27,500 nucleotides of DNA from Prorocentrum cordatum (taxonomy: Eukaryota > Sar > Dinophyceae > Prorocentrales > Prorocentraceae). The stretch lies in NCBI GenBank assembly GCA_963575745.1, contig CAUYUJ010022404.1, positions 452,501-480,000 of the forward strand. Direction: 5' to 3'. The notes under the pieces were generated by a model, which saw nothing but the letters and a program-made list of their open reading frames with translations, had not been told where the DNA came from and did not search any database. Below, one piece after another: positions 8,837-16,454 of the stretch. Position 1 is the first letter of the stretch, and every line of letters starts with the position of its first letter. A program made the position numbers and the translations under genes.

Positions 8837-9624
8837 ACGCAGGCGAGCACCCCATCGAGCGCGAGTACGACGGGCTCGACTGGGCGCAGCTCGCAGGCCA
8901 GCCGGGCGAGGCTGGCGCTTCAGGCTCCCCTGCCCCGGCTGAGCAGGGGCGCGCCGCGGCTGCCGCCGTCGCCACCCCGCCGCGGGCGCGGGGCCAGGCG
9001 GCCCCCGCCGAAGCTCCGACGGCGGCTCCGCCTGCGGCGGCGGCAGCGCCGGGAGCGGGTGCTCCGACGGCAGCTCCGCCTGCGGCGGCAGCGCCGGGAG
9101 CGGGGGCTCCAACGGCCGCTCCGCCCGCGGCGGCAGCGCCTGGAGCTGGGGTTCCACCGGCGGCCCCGCTGGCCTCGGGGGCGGCCGCGCCGGGAGCGGA
9201 GCCGGCGAAGCGGCGGCTCTGGGCTGACCTGGCGGCGGAGGAGGCCGCCGGGCTGCACGCCCCGCCGGCGACGACCCTGCCCGCGGGGGACACGCGGGCT
9301 GGCGGCGCGGTCGCCGGAGCCGCCACAGGCGCCGCGGCGGCGGCGCGCGCGGAGGCGGCGGCCCGCGCTGCGGCGGCCGCTCAGGCGGAGGCCCGGGCCG
9401 CGGCCGCGGACGCGGCCGCCGCGGAGGCCGCGGAGGCGCTGCGCGAGGAGGTGTGCGACCTCCTCCAGCGCGGCTGGACGCCGGTCCGGGCCGCCGCACG
9501 CCACCTCGGCCTACCCGAGGGCCGGCGTCTGCCAGCGGCCCGCGGCCGGGTGTCGCGGCAGGTGGCGCGCCTGGCCGCGCCGCAGCTCCTCGAGCTCGCC
9601 GAGCTCCTGGGCGCCGCGGCCTAG
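8389..9624 (+). CDS. C-terminal part of the retrogene product
   Basis: Frame +1 is open from 8389 to TAG 9622 with no ATG, so it must be reached from upstream. The convincing part starts near 8820 (ALPLDAGEHPIEREYDGLDWAQL), followed by 15-residue repeats (APTAAPPAAAAPGAG, 9013-9198) that match those read in frame +2 at 8480-8614. The frame therefore shifted between about 8620 and 8830. Next come AKRRLWADLAAEEAA and an Ala/Glu/Arg-rich, probably helical stretch (about 9320-9450). The end is a distinct basic domain with LLQRGWTPVRAAARHLGLPEG, a helix-turn-helix-like pattern, then VSRQVARLAAPQLLELAELL. Third positions are almost all G or C, which supports real coding. The family is unrecognised and the HTH idea is weak. 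Confidence 0.55.
   Translation, partial: RHERLRERLPGGGGADSRDGSAHGGSVGSRGSDGSSAHGGSARSRGPDGGSDCGGSAGSWGSTGSSAGSGSARSRVRRRRGRRGGRRRGQRAAGEGPEGPAGSAPRGGGGGGAQGERLGLRGRGGRGWRPSRGGGCRPSPTGGPPALPLDAGEHPIEREYDGLDWAQLAGQPGEAGASGSPAPAEQGRAAAAAVATPPRARGQAAPAEAPTAAPPAAAAAPGAGAPTAAPPAAAAPGAGAPTAAPPAAAAPGAGVPPAAPLASGAAAPGAEPAKRRLWADLAAEEAAGLHAPPATTLPAGDTRAGGAVAGAATGAAAAARAEAAARAAAAAQAEARAAAADAAAAEAAEALREEVCDLLQRGWTPVRAAARHLGLPEGRRLPAARGRVSRQVARLAAPQLLELAELLGAAA
8447..8614 (+). repeat. 45-bp coding minisatellite, block 1
   Basis: A partial unit (8447-8479) and three 45-bp units (8480-8524, 8525-8569, 8570-8614) each begin GCYCCRMCGGC and encode A-P-x-A-A-P-x-x-A-A-A-P-G-A-G. They are read in frame +2. Confidence 0.85.
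9013..9198 (+). repeat. 45-bp coding minisatellite, block 2
   Basis: Units of 48, 45 and 45 bp (9013-9060, 9061-9105, 9106-9150) and a divergent fourth from 9151 encode the same 15-residue repeat as block 1, but in frame +1. The frame difference is direct evidence of a shift between the blocks. Confidence 0.85.
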
Positions 9625-9640
9625 CCGCGGGGGCGCGGCG

Positions 9641-9666
9641 CCGGGCTGCGCAAAGCCGCAGCCCGG
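9641..9666 (+). other. Stem-loop just after the retrogene stop codon
   Basis: CCGGGCTGCG (9641-9650) and CGCAGCCCGG (9657-9666) form a perfect 10-bp stem with a 6-nt loop, 17 nt after the TAG. The stop itself lies between CCGCGGC (9614-9620) and GCCGCGG (9624-9630). A role in the 3' UTR is possible but unproven. Confidence 0.5.
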
Positions 9667-9825
9667 CTGAGGCGGGGGCCCGCCGGTCCGTGCGCGGGCG
9701 GGCGCGCCTCCTTCTGCGTTTGCTGCTGCTTCTGCTGCTGTTTCCTCCCTTCCTCTCCCCCTTCCCCCTTCTGCTCTCCTCTTCCTCCTTTGCCGCGGGG
9801 CGACCTCTCGAGCTAGTAAAAAAAA

Positions 9826-10135
9826 GTGCGCGGCCCAGCGGGGGGGGCCAGGGCCGTAATGAAATAAGAAGAGGCGCCATGAAACCTGGGGAAAAATCAT
9901 GGCCCCCGCCCCCCCCCCTGGTCATCACCCCCCTCTTTTCCGCCCCCGAGACCTGGACCTGCCACGCACCTCAGCCGGGAACATCCTCCGCCTCCTCCCC
10001 ACCGCGCTCGGAGGCAGGCGCGGGGTGCGCGCGGCTGCGCTGGATGCGGCGGGCGGCGGGAAGAGGAGGAGCGCGCGGACGCGGAGGGGAGCACGCGCCG
10101 AGGGTGGAGCGTGGAGCCTTTTTTGCACAGGTGTG
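9826..10135. other. Stretch with no supported gene
   Basis: GC-rich with C and G homopolymers (about 9841, 9910). Frames are open on both strands by composition only. No element end recognised. Confidence 0.5.
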
Positions 10136-10371
10136 CCAGACCCAGACCCCCGACGCCATGCTTTTTTCATGACATGGGCCCCCAGCGGTCTGGACACCTC
10201 CTCCTCCTCCTCCTCCTCCCCCTCCTCCCCCTCCTCCCCTTCCTCCCCCTCCTCCTCCTCCTCCTCCTCCTCCTCCGCCTCCTCCTCCTCCTCCGCCTCC
10301 TCCCCCTCCGCCTCCTGCCGCCCGAGTCGCTCTCTGACGGTCCCGAGGGCCTGTCGGGGCCTCCAGAGGTC
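10136..10371 (-). repeat. Family F copy 1, interrupted by a TCC tract
   Basis: CCAGACCCCCGACG, CATGCTTTTTTCATG and then, beyond a TCC tract (10198-10313), CGGTCCCGAGGGCC are the reverse complement of sequences in the same order at 15650-15795. The TCC tract sits where the other copy has about 60 unique bases. Confidence 0.5.
10198..10313 (+). repeat. TCC/CTC microsatellite
   Basis: About 115 bp of TCC with scattered CCC and GCC variants. Not coding. Confidence 0.95.
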
Positions 10372-10418
10372 CGTGATGCTTCCACTGCCCGAGAGGGCCT
10401 GGGGAGCACGGGCGCTCC

Positions 10419-10641
10419 CCTGGTTTGGACGCCCGACATGAATACCGAAAAAATGGGTACGATGCCCAACAACAAATGTTGTCCCAAACCAACAGCGGCC
10501 GCTGTTGGGCAGGCGGCCTCCAGTCTCGAATGGACACAGGCCGCGGCGGCGTGGACAGCGAGGCCTGTTCAAAATGAACAGGAACTGCTGTTGGGCATTG
10601 TACCCATTCTTTCGGTACCCATTTCGGGCGTCCAGACCTGG
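10419..10641 (+). mobile_element. Family B inverted-repeat element, copy 1
   Basis: The ends match as an inverted repeat: CCTGGTTTGGACGCCCGA (10419-10436) against TCGGGCGTCCAGACCTGG (10624-10641), continuing inward through GGGTACnATGCCCAACA for about 50 bp. The centre holds CAGCGGCCGCTG. No coding capacity. About 90% identical over 150 bp to 11535-11718. This is MITE-like: short, non-autonomous and palindromic. Confidence 0.75.
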
Positions 10642-10764
10642 GAGAAGAAACACACATCAACGGAGACTTTTGGCGCTCCGCGCGGATCCAAGACTTCCGC
10701 GCGGAGCGCCAGCACCTTTTTCCGTTTTTGATATGTTTGCTCTTCCTCTCTTTCCGATCCTCAG
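10638..10764 (+). mobile_element. Family C palindromic element, copy C1 (short form)
   Basis: A perfect 15-bp stem, GGCGCTCCGCGCGGA (10672-10686) and its complement (10696-10710), has a 9-nt loop. Outward from the stem on the plus strand a pyrimidine tract ends in CTCAG at 10764. On the minus strand TTTCTTCTCCCAG ends at 10638. Both look like 3' splice sites. The core matches the copies at 14223, 21638, 22635 and 23133. Confidence 0.75.
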
Positions 10765-11146
10765 CCACACGGGAAGGCCACGCCCCGCGCCTCCTCCACA
10801 GCCGCACGCCGGTGGCGGCCGCAGACGCGAGAGCGCCCCGCTGCGCGCCGCCCCCCCGCGGACGTCGCCCACGACGGCGCTGCCGGCGAGGACGCCGGCG
10901 ACGCCCGCGACGCCCCGCGGCGGCGGCGGCGGCGAGGACGACGGCGCGCCCACCCCACGCGGCTCCCGCTGCTTGCGCCGCCGCGCGGACTTGGTCGGTG
11001 GGTTCTTCGCCTTGCTGGGCTCCGCCGCCCCCAGAGGTCCTCGGGAGAGGCGCTCCGACAGTGTGCGCGCGGCCGCAAGAAGCCCTCGCGAGGAAGCTCC
11101 TCGCGAGGAGCCCAGCCCTGAGAACCCGCGCGCGAGGTGCACCTGA
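10765..11146 (+). CDS. Possible exon downstream of element C1, frame unresolved
   Basis: A GC-rich stretch follows an acceptor-like CTCTCTTTCCGATCCTCAG. In frame +1 the first part includes ADVAHDGAAGEDAGDARDAP; in frame +2 the later part reads GEDDGAPTPRGSRCLRRRADLVGGFFALLGS and ends at TGA 11144. A run of CGG triplets lies between. The minus strand is also open across 10780-11330 and includes SSLLALRDDFPQPLMELLRSG, which is just as protein-like. I cannot decide the strand. No family recognised. Confidence 0.25.
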
Positions 11147-11534
11147 GGGGGGGAAAGCCAGGAGCACCCTGAGCGCAGCAGCTCCATCAACGGCTGCGGG
11201 AAGTCATCGCGCAGCGCGAGGAGCGAAGAAACCCAGGAGACCCTCTGGTTTCTTGATGCGCGCGCCCCCACGGGAGGAGAGACTGCCTCGCCCTCCTCGC
11301 CCAGGCGTCGGTTCCCGGAAGGGTTTGTCAACGGAGGGGCCCACCTCCGCCCCCCTTGCCTTCGGTCGGGCCTGTCCCCCCAGAGGGGGATCTTGGGCGA
11401 ACTATTAAACATACACAACAAAGACTCCCCAAATGCCCCACAAAAACAATCCCCAAAAAGTCACCAGACTATCTTCTTGACTACTTCTGAGCATTTTGAC
11501 AATTCTGTCTGGTGCGTCTTGATCGACTATTCTT

Positions 11535-11718
11535 TGGACGCCCGAAGAATGGGTACACTGCCCAACAACGAATGTTGTCCCAAACCAACAGCGGCCACTG
11601 TTGGGCAGGCGGCCTTCTGTCTCGAGGGACACAGGCCGCGGCGGCGCGGACAGCGAGTCCTGTTCAGAATGAACAGGAACTGCTGTTGGGCACTGTACCC
11701 ACCCTTTCCGTATTTTGG
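11535..11718 (+). mobile_element. Family B inverted-repeat element, copy 2 (nested)
   Basis: The left end TGGACGCCCGA (11535-11545) and the body to about 11705 match copy 1 at roughly 90%. The right end has diverged after TACCCACCCTTTCCG, so only one terminus is intact. Confidence 0.7.
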
Positions 11719-11723
11719 TAGTG

Positions 11724-11915
11724 GAACCAATTGGTTTTCAAAATGTTTGATCTTTAGAAGCTCTGCGTGGCGACGCCCCCGTCGCCACGCGTGCCCTCTG
11801 CGTGCCTGCTGGGGCGCCGCCACGTAGAAGTACTGGAGACCGAGCACTTTGGGCGTCGCTACGCACGCCCTCTGCGTCGCTGCGACCATTTGTGAAAACA
11901 CTAAAACCAATTCAA
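11724..11915 (+). repeat. Inverted-repeat segment with strong hairpin
   Basis: CCAATTGGTTTTCAAAATG near 11729 and its inverted partner near 11887-11912 (CATTTGTGAAAAC, AAAACCAATT) bracket a GC-rich interior. Inside, GCGTGGCGACG (11765-11775) and CGTCGCCACGC (11780-11790) form a perfect 11-bp stem with a CCCC loop. Lone GCGTCGCTRCG-type motifs follow. Confidence 0.55.
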
Positions 11916-11952
11916 TTCACGAATAAAGTACCCACTTCGCTCGTGCAGATCT

Positions 11953-12098
11953 TCCTCCTGCAGAGGGACAGGCCCGACTCCACCCCTGCCTCCTCCTCCT
12001 CCTCCTCCTCCTCCTCCTCCTCCTCCTCCTCCTCTTCCCTCCTCCTCCTCCTCCTCCTCCTCCTGCAGAGGGACAGGCCCGACTCCACCCCCTGCCTC
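11953..12098 (+). repeat. TCC microsatellite between two copies of a family A end
   Basis: A 40-bp sequence (TCCTCCTGCAGAGGGACAGG, then CCCGACTCCACCCC, TGCCTC) occurs at 11953-11992 and again at 12058-12098 with one extra C. The TCC tract (11991-12064) fills the gap. The repeated unit itself starts with TCCTCC and ends with CCTC. Confidence 0.85.
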
Positions 12099-12254
12099 GA
12101 GAGGCGCGGCGGGGCGTGCCCTCGGGCCCCCCCTCCGGGCTCTCGGGCTACCGAGGGCCCGTGCGCGTGCTCTCCCGTGCGGCCCTGACCCCCCCCCCTC
12201 CACGAGGTGGTGAGCACCCCACCGGCCCGCTGGGCCCGGGTGGTCTAGCGTTAA

Positions 12255-12420
12255 TGAAGGGGCCCTGGGACACGTAACTAAATACACACAAACAAAAAGG
12301 CTCCCCATCTTTTCCTATATTTTCTGGGTTTTTGTCTTCCCGCCCAATTCCCATATTTTCCCATATTTTCTTGGGGATCGACGATTAATTGTGTCTGTGC
12401 GTTTATGTCCCTCCTGAGTT
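12255..12420 (+). repeat. Family E repeat, copy 1
   Basis: About 165 bp beginning TGAAGGGGCCCTGGGACAC, then an AT-rich part with TACACACAAAC, CTTCCCGCCCA, tandem TTCCCATATTTTC, GGGATCGACGAT, ATTGTGTCTGTG, and ending CCTCCTGA. The same blocks occur in the same order at 20926 and 21733, all on the plus strand. No reading frame is conserved. Confidence 0.8.
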
Positions 12421-12422
12421 AA

Positions 12423-12574
12423 GTTGGGCCTGTCCCTCTACAGGAGGAACCCTCAAAAATAGTAAAAAAATAGCCTGGGGACTATTTCTTGATTATTTTT
12501 GGGCATTTGGGGAATCTGTCTTTTGTACTTCGAATGTTTCGCCCAAGATCCCCCTGTAGGTGGACAGGCCCGAC
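12423..12574 (+). mobile_element. Family A element, copy A2
   Basis: A 152-bp unit. Left GTTGGGCCTGTCCCTCTACA, right ending CCCCCTGTAGGTGGACAGG then CCCGAC, complementary over about 30 bp. The interior is AT-rich (AAAAATAGTAAAAAAATAG, TTGATTATTTTTGGGCATTT). It starts 3 bp after family E copy 1. Confidence 0.8.
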
Positions 12575-12689
12575 CTAAGTCTAGCGGTGTCTTTCTTCCC
12601 GGTTCCAAAGCCCCTCTTCCCTTCGGGGAGGGGTGCCCTCCCCCTCCCCTCCCTGTTTCTTGTTTTGGGGGGGTTCTCTCAGGGAGTCC

Positions 12690-13260
12690 TAGATGGCGCA
12701 ATATGGCTCCAAGAGTGCCTCCGAGGCTCCAAGATGGCCTCCAAGAAGGCTCAAGACAGACGAAGCTGGTTCAAGACAGCTGCCGACATGCCTCCAAGAG
12801 TCCCAGAGGACCACAGAGGGCCACAAGACGGTTCCAAGTGCTCTCGGATATTCCTCAAGACCCCTCTCAAGAGGCCCACATCCTTCAAACCCTACATAAT
12901 GACTCTCGCCTTTTCGCTCCCGATGCGCTTTTGAGGCCTCGAGGTGGCCCCAATATCGCCCAAGGGATCCCAAGAGGAGCCCAGGAGGCCCCCCAGACGG
13001 CCCCAATAGCGCCAAAGAGCGCCCCAAGAGGGCCCCCAAAGACGGTGTTGAGCGCTCTTGACGGGGGGCCTCGATATAGACCCCTCCCTTTTGATCGATG
13101 GCCTAATAAATTAGCCCCGAGAGGCCCACTAGGGCTCCCAGGAGGCCCTTCATAGGGCCCCAAGACGCTCCCAAAGCCCCAATAGGACCCCAATTCGCCC
13201 CAACAGAGCCCCAAGAGGGCCCCAAGAGGGCGTTCAGGAAACCCCAAGATGGCTGCCAGA
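12690..13260 (-). repeat. Degenerate CTTGGGGGCC-type repeat, block 2 (reverse)
   Basis: CCAAGA-, CCAAGAGG- and GGCCTCC-type units are the reverse complement of the block at 6119. A less repetitive insert (about 12885-12940, TTCAAACCCTACATAATG) interrupts it. Further units (GGCTCCAAAAAGG) appear at 13445-13500 beyond a TCC/TCG tract. Confidence 0.65.
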
Positions 13261-13261
13261 G

Positions 13262-13369
13262 ACCTCGTCCTTATCCTCCTCCTCCTCCTCGTCCTCGTTA
13301 TCCTCGTCCTCGCCCTCGTGGTCCATGTCGTCCTCGTCCTCCCCCTTCTCCTTCTTCTCTTCCTCGTTC

Positions 13370-13401
<32 letters not shown>

Positions 13402-13430
13402 GTTCGCGTCGTCCTCGTCGTTCTCGTATC
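13262..13430 (+). repeat. TCC/TCG/TTC microsatellite
   Basis: An impure triplet tract inside the CCAAGA repeat; it encodes only Leu/Val- or Ser-runs. Confidence 0.9.
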
Positions 13431-13778
13431 AGAAATCAATGTTCGCCCACAATGGCTCCAAAAAGGTCTTTGATGCTCCAAAACGGCCTCCAAGATGGCT
13501 CAGCACCCTCCTCCCCCTCCTCTCCTTGCCCGCTTCGTTTCACTATATGTGTCTCCTCCTTCCGTTTCCCGTCAGCTCTCATGGGCAACGTTTCTGACTG
13601 GGCTGGTGGGGATACGGGAAGCATGAAGAATTCCCGGATTTCTCGAGCTCCCATTCGCAGAGCGCCTCCCTGCGAATTTGGTCCAAAACATGCAAACTTG
13701 ATGTCCCTGCTTCCTCGGCGTACGTTCGCAGAACGCTGCGCTGTGAATTCGCCCGGCATCGTTCGAAACGGATTCGTG

Positions 13779-13905
13779 GACTCCCTGGGCTCCGATTAGC
13801 AGAGCGGCGGTCCACTGAAGCGCGCCGAGAAGCGGGGAAATCGAGTGCGCATGGCTTCAGACCGACTGGCACATCGGAGGTCTGCTAATGCGAGCCCCGG
13901 GAGTC
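13779..13905. repeat. Imperfect inverted repeat, 25-bp arms
   Basis: GACTCCCTGGGCTC... (13779-13803) pairs with 13881-13905 at 22 of 25 positions. A third, related copy (GATTCCCGGGCTCGC, then ATTAGCACAGCG) follows at about 13918-13953. Repeated GCAGAGCG and GCAGAACGC motifs upstream (13655-13740) suggest an older family. Confidence 0.5.
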
Positions 13906-14019
13906 AGAAAATATGTGATTCCCGGGCTCGCTGGCGTGCATTAGCACAGCGCCGCTCTGGTATATTTGGCGCAATTCTGAACGCGCTGCTCTGAGAACTG
14001 ATCCAAGACGTTTCGCTAC

Positions 14020-14130
14020 CAGGCCCCCGGGAGGCCCCCGAGAGACCTCCATCAATTCCCCAAGAAGGCCACATGAAACCTCCGAGAGGCACCCCGAGAA
14101 ACCGCCACCGGGCATCCGAGAGGCCTCTGG
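14020..14130 (-). repeat. Degenerate CTTGGGGGCC-type repeat, small block
   Basis: GGCCCCCGGGAGGCCCCCGA, CCCCAAGAAGGCC and CTCCGAGAGGC units, in the same orientation as block 2. Confidence 0.5.
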
Positions 14131-14222
14131 CCCGCAACCCAGGCGCGCAGTGGCGGGATGGACCGAACGCCACTAGGCTTCCATGGGCGGTGGGCGTGGG
14201 TGGATTGTTCATAAAAAGAAAT

Positions 14223-14426
14223 CTGAAAGAAAAACTCTTGGCGCTCCGCGCGGACTTCTTGTATCTGCGCCGGACCCCCCCTCCCTGGCGCGCGGAGCGC
14301 GCCAGGGGCGGCGACAGAGGCGCCGCCGGGGGGGGGGGGCCGGCGCCGGGGTGGGGGGGGGGGCAACGCGGATCCAAGAAATTCGCGCGGAGCGCCAACC
14401 GCTTAAGTTTATGCCGTTCGTTGTAG
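14223..14426 (+). mobile_element. Family C palindromic element, copy C2
   Basis: The inner inverted repeat is 14238-14398: TTGGCGCTCCGCGCGG then TTCTTG against CCAAGAA then CGCGCGGAGCGCCAA, about 28 of 33 paired. The centre has CCTGGCGCGC-GGA-GCGCGCCAGG, a perfect 10-bp stem. Outward, the minus strand gives TTTTTCTTTCAG (ends 14223) and the plus strand CCGTTCGTTGTAG (ends 14426), where the GTT microsatellite begins. Confidence 0.75.
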
Positions 14427-14701
14427 TCGTTGTTGTTGTTTGTTGTTGTTTGTTGTTGTTGCTGTTGTTGTGGTTGTGGTTGTGGTTGTTGTTGTTGATG
14501 TTGTTGTTGCTGCTGTTGTTGTTGCCGTTGTCGGTGTCGTTGTTTCTGTTGCTGTTGCTGTTGTTGTTGTTGCTGCTGTTGTTGCTGTTGGTGTTGTTGT
14601 TGTTGTCGTCGTTGTTGTTGTTGTAAGTGTAATTGTTGTTGTTGTTGTTGCTGTTGTTGTTGTTGTTGTTGTTGGTGTTGTTGTTGTTGTGGTTGTTGTG
14701 G

Positions 14702-14766
<65 letters not shown>
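14427..14766 (+). repeat. GTT microsatellite, about 340 bp
   Basis: GTT with GCT, GGT and GTC variants, becoming pure GTT from about 14700. It begins at the end of family C copy C2. Confidence 0.95.
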
Positions 14767-14767
<1 letters not shown>

Positions 14768-15237
14768 CTTTCTCTCTTCCGTCGGATTGCGATCCAGAAC
14801 CGGTGGCTCGTGCTACCTCGTCGTGGCTGGACTTCTTACACGATTCTGCTGCTGCTGCTGGACTGCTGGGCTCGTCCTGCTGGACCTCTTGCACGACTCT
14901 CGAGCCCTGTGTAGTGTTGTGAATGCCCCGACAATGGACACCCTAACAATCCAACCATCAAATTAACCTGTGTTGTTAATGTCGGGCGATGTTCTAAGAA
15001 TGTTTAAAACATGCTTAAGACATGTTTTAGACATCTGGAAATTATTCGGCAACATGCTTCCCCTCGATTGATCGTCCTCCACAGGCGTAGTGCCTCCTTG
15101 GCCGAGACGTCCTCTGTACACCCGGGTCGGTGCGCACTCGGTGGTGCGCAGAGGGGCCCACTGGCGGTGCGCAGAGCTGGCGGAGCTTGGAGAGATGCTC
15201 GTCGTGGCTCGTGGCTTCTCTGGCCGTGGCTCGTGGA
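14767..15237. other. Stretch with no supported gene
   Basis: Mixed composition. TAAAACATG (15005-15013) and CATGTTTTA (15021-15029) form a 9-bp inverted repeat. GGTGCGCA-type motifs recur three times at about 15128-15175. No coding frame that I trust. Confidence 0.5.
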
Positions 15238-15468
15238 GGAGGAGGAGGAGGAGGAGGAGGAGGGCAGTGCGCGTCTACAAGCCAAACATCCGAAGGGTTT
15301 GACACATAGGTTTTAAACATCAAGGAGACTATAGTTCAATCTCGCCGTCTGGGTGAGGACCCCAATCGAGGAGGAGGAGGAGGAGGAGGAGGAGGAGGAG
15401 GAGGAGGAGGAGGAGGGGGAGGAGAAGGAGGAGGAGGAGGAGGAGGAGATGGAGGAGGAAGAGGGGGC
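15237..15468 (+). repeat. GGA microsatellites
   Basis: GGA tracts at 15237-15262 and 15368-15468, separated by about 105 bp of AT-richer sequence. Confidence 0.9.
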
Positions 15469-15649
15469 TCCCGCCGTGGCTCTGGGTGGTCTCGCGGGCC
15501 TCTCCTGTGCCGCCTCTCCCGCGGCACCGCGCAGTACTCACAGCACGCGGTCCTGTACTTGTGCGGTCCACCCCTGTTTTTTCGGCGTCTGTGCCCAAGC
15601 ACCCTCGCGCCGTCGAAAAATCACAACGGGATTCTTGTCGCGACTTTTG

Positions 15650-15795
15650 GCCTCTGGGGGCCGTCGCCGGGCCTCGGGACCGTGAAAGGGCGACTCAGGA
15701 TGAGAAGCAGGTCCTGGGGAATGGGTCGAGAACTCTGGGGGTCGACGTTTTTGACAAAAACATGACGTCGGGGGTCTGGGTTGAGCGGCAACGAC
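15650..15795 (+). repeat. Family F copy 2
   Basis: Holds GGGCCTCGGGACCGTG, GAGAACTCTGGGGGTCGACG, ACATGACGTCGGGGG and TCTGGGTTGAGC. The order is shared, reversed, with 10136-10371, and the middle is shared with 18838-18905. TTTTTGACAAAAA is a small palindrome within it. Confidence 0.55.
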
Positions 15796-15833
15796 AGGGG
15801 GGGAGTGGCGCAGGGGGGGTATATGGACCCGGA

Positions 15834-15853
15834 ATCGGCGATGCATCGCCGAT
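15834..15853. repeat. Perfect 20-bp palindrome
   Basis: ATCGGCGATGCATCGCCGAT is its own complement. CTATCGGCGAT recurs near 15917. Confidence 0.7.
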
Positions 15854-16125
15854 AGATCGGAAATGGGCCCACGATAGTGAATCCGCACCTTCCTGTGCAG
15901 GTTGGGACTATCGGGCTCCTATCGGCGATCAATGGGCGATTGGGGGTCGACGCATCCCCCCCCATGCCTATCCCCCCCTATCGTTGCCCCCGCTCTGTTC
16001 ATGGGAGCCCTGGGAGGCGACACTGAAATCAGCACTTCCTGCACTCGGACCGCACTTGGCCCTGTCTCCTGCTCCTCCTCGCCCTTCCTGCTCCCCCTCC
16101 CCCTCCTCGTTCTCCTTCTCGCCTC

Positions 16126-16454
16126 CCCTGTGAGCGGGCGAAAATCTGGTCCAACTCAGGTCCCCAATGTGCTCCGAATTGGTGGCCCCCAAACCAGGTG
16201 GTGAGACACCCGGTGGTGACCTGAAATCCCAAAAACGTAATTTCTAGGGTTGGGGACACAGGGTCACCACCGGGTTTCGTGATTCCCGGGGCCACCCGCG
16301 CTCGAGACATCCTCGAAACACCACCCGAGTGCCAAAACCCGGTGGTGACACCAATTCGCCCCATACTCACCACCGGGTGTTCTCACCACCACGTTTGGGG
16401 ACCCTGTGAGCGGGCGAAAATCTGGTCCAACTCATGTCCCCAGTGTGCTCCGAA
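16126..16454 (+). mobile_element. Family H: inverted-repeat element flanked by 53-bp direct repeats
   Basis: The direct repeats 16126-16178 and 16402-16454 (start CCCTGTGAGCGGGCG, end GTGCTCCGAA) match at 51 of 53. Between them, terminal inverted repeats 16184-16219 and 16367-16404 share CCCCAAAC, GGTGGTGAGA and CACCCGGTGGTGA. A further inner pair of ACCCGGTGGTGAC-type arms lies near 16208 and 16260. The right inverted repeat runs straight into the second direct repeat. No coding capacity. Confidence 0.75.

Larger units (their letters stand above)
7364..9825 (+). pseudogene. DinoSL-tagged retrogene / processed pseudogene
   Basis: The unit begins with an intact spliced leader, has about 100 nt of 5' leader, a long GC-rich coding stretch to a TAG at 9622-9624, a pyrimidine-rich 3' UTR of 193 nt and an A8 tract (9818-9825). 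This is the layout expected of an mRNA returned to the genome by reverse transcription (mRNA recycling, known in dinoflagellates). GTGCGCG at 7351-7357 and 9826-9832 could be remnants of a target-site duplication, but the first copy lies 6 bp from the leader, so this is weak. The coding frame changes at least once and probably twice, so this copy may not make full-length protein. The complete 22-nt leader suggests a recent insertion. Confidence 0.7.
11365..11978 (+). mobile_element. Family A element, copy A1, with nested insertions
   Basis: The left end is GTCGGGCCTGTCC at 11365. The matching inverted right end closes with GGACAGGCCCGAC at 11978, after TTCCTCCTGCAG. Other copies are 150-185 bp; this one is 614 bp because a family B copy (11535-11718) and another inverted-repeat segment (11724-11915) lie inside it. 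The left interior (AAACATACACAA, CCCCAAATGCCCC) resembles the interior of A3. Confidence 0.65.

Noticed and set aside
8447-9198. CRISPR-like regular array
   Set aside because: Direct tandem 45-bp units without spacers, coding for peptide repeats in a eukaryotic genome.
8777-9928. A 383-residue minus-strand reading frame
   Set aside because: Mirror of the retrogene's Ala/Pro/Gly repeats and the pyrimidine-rich 3' UTR; it reads as Pro/Arg-rich low complexity.
14409-14922. Poly-Val/Leu and poly-Thr frames
   Set aside because: Translations of the GTT microsatellite.
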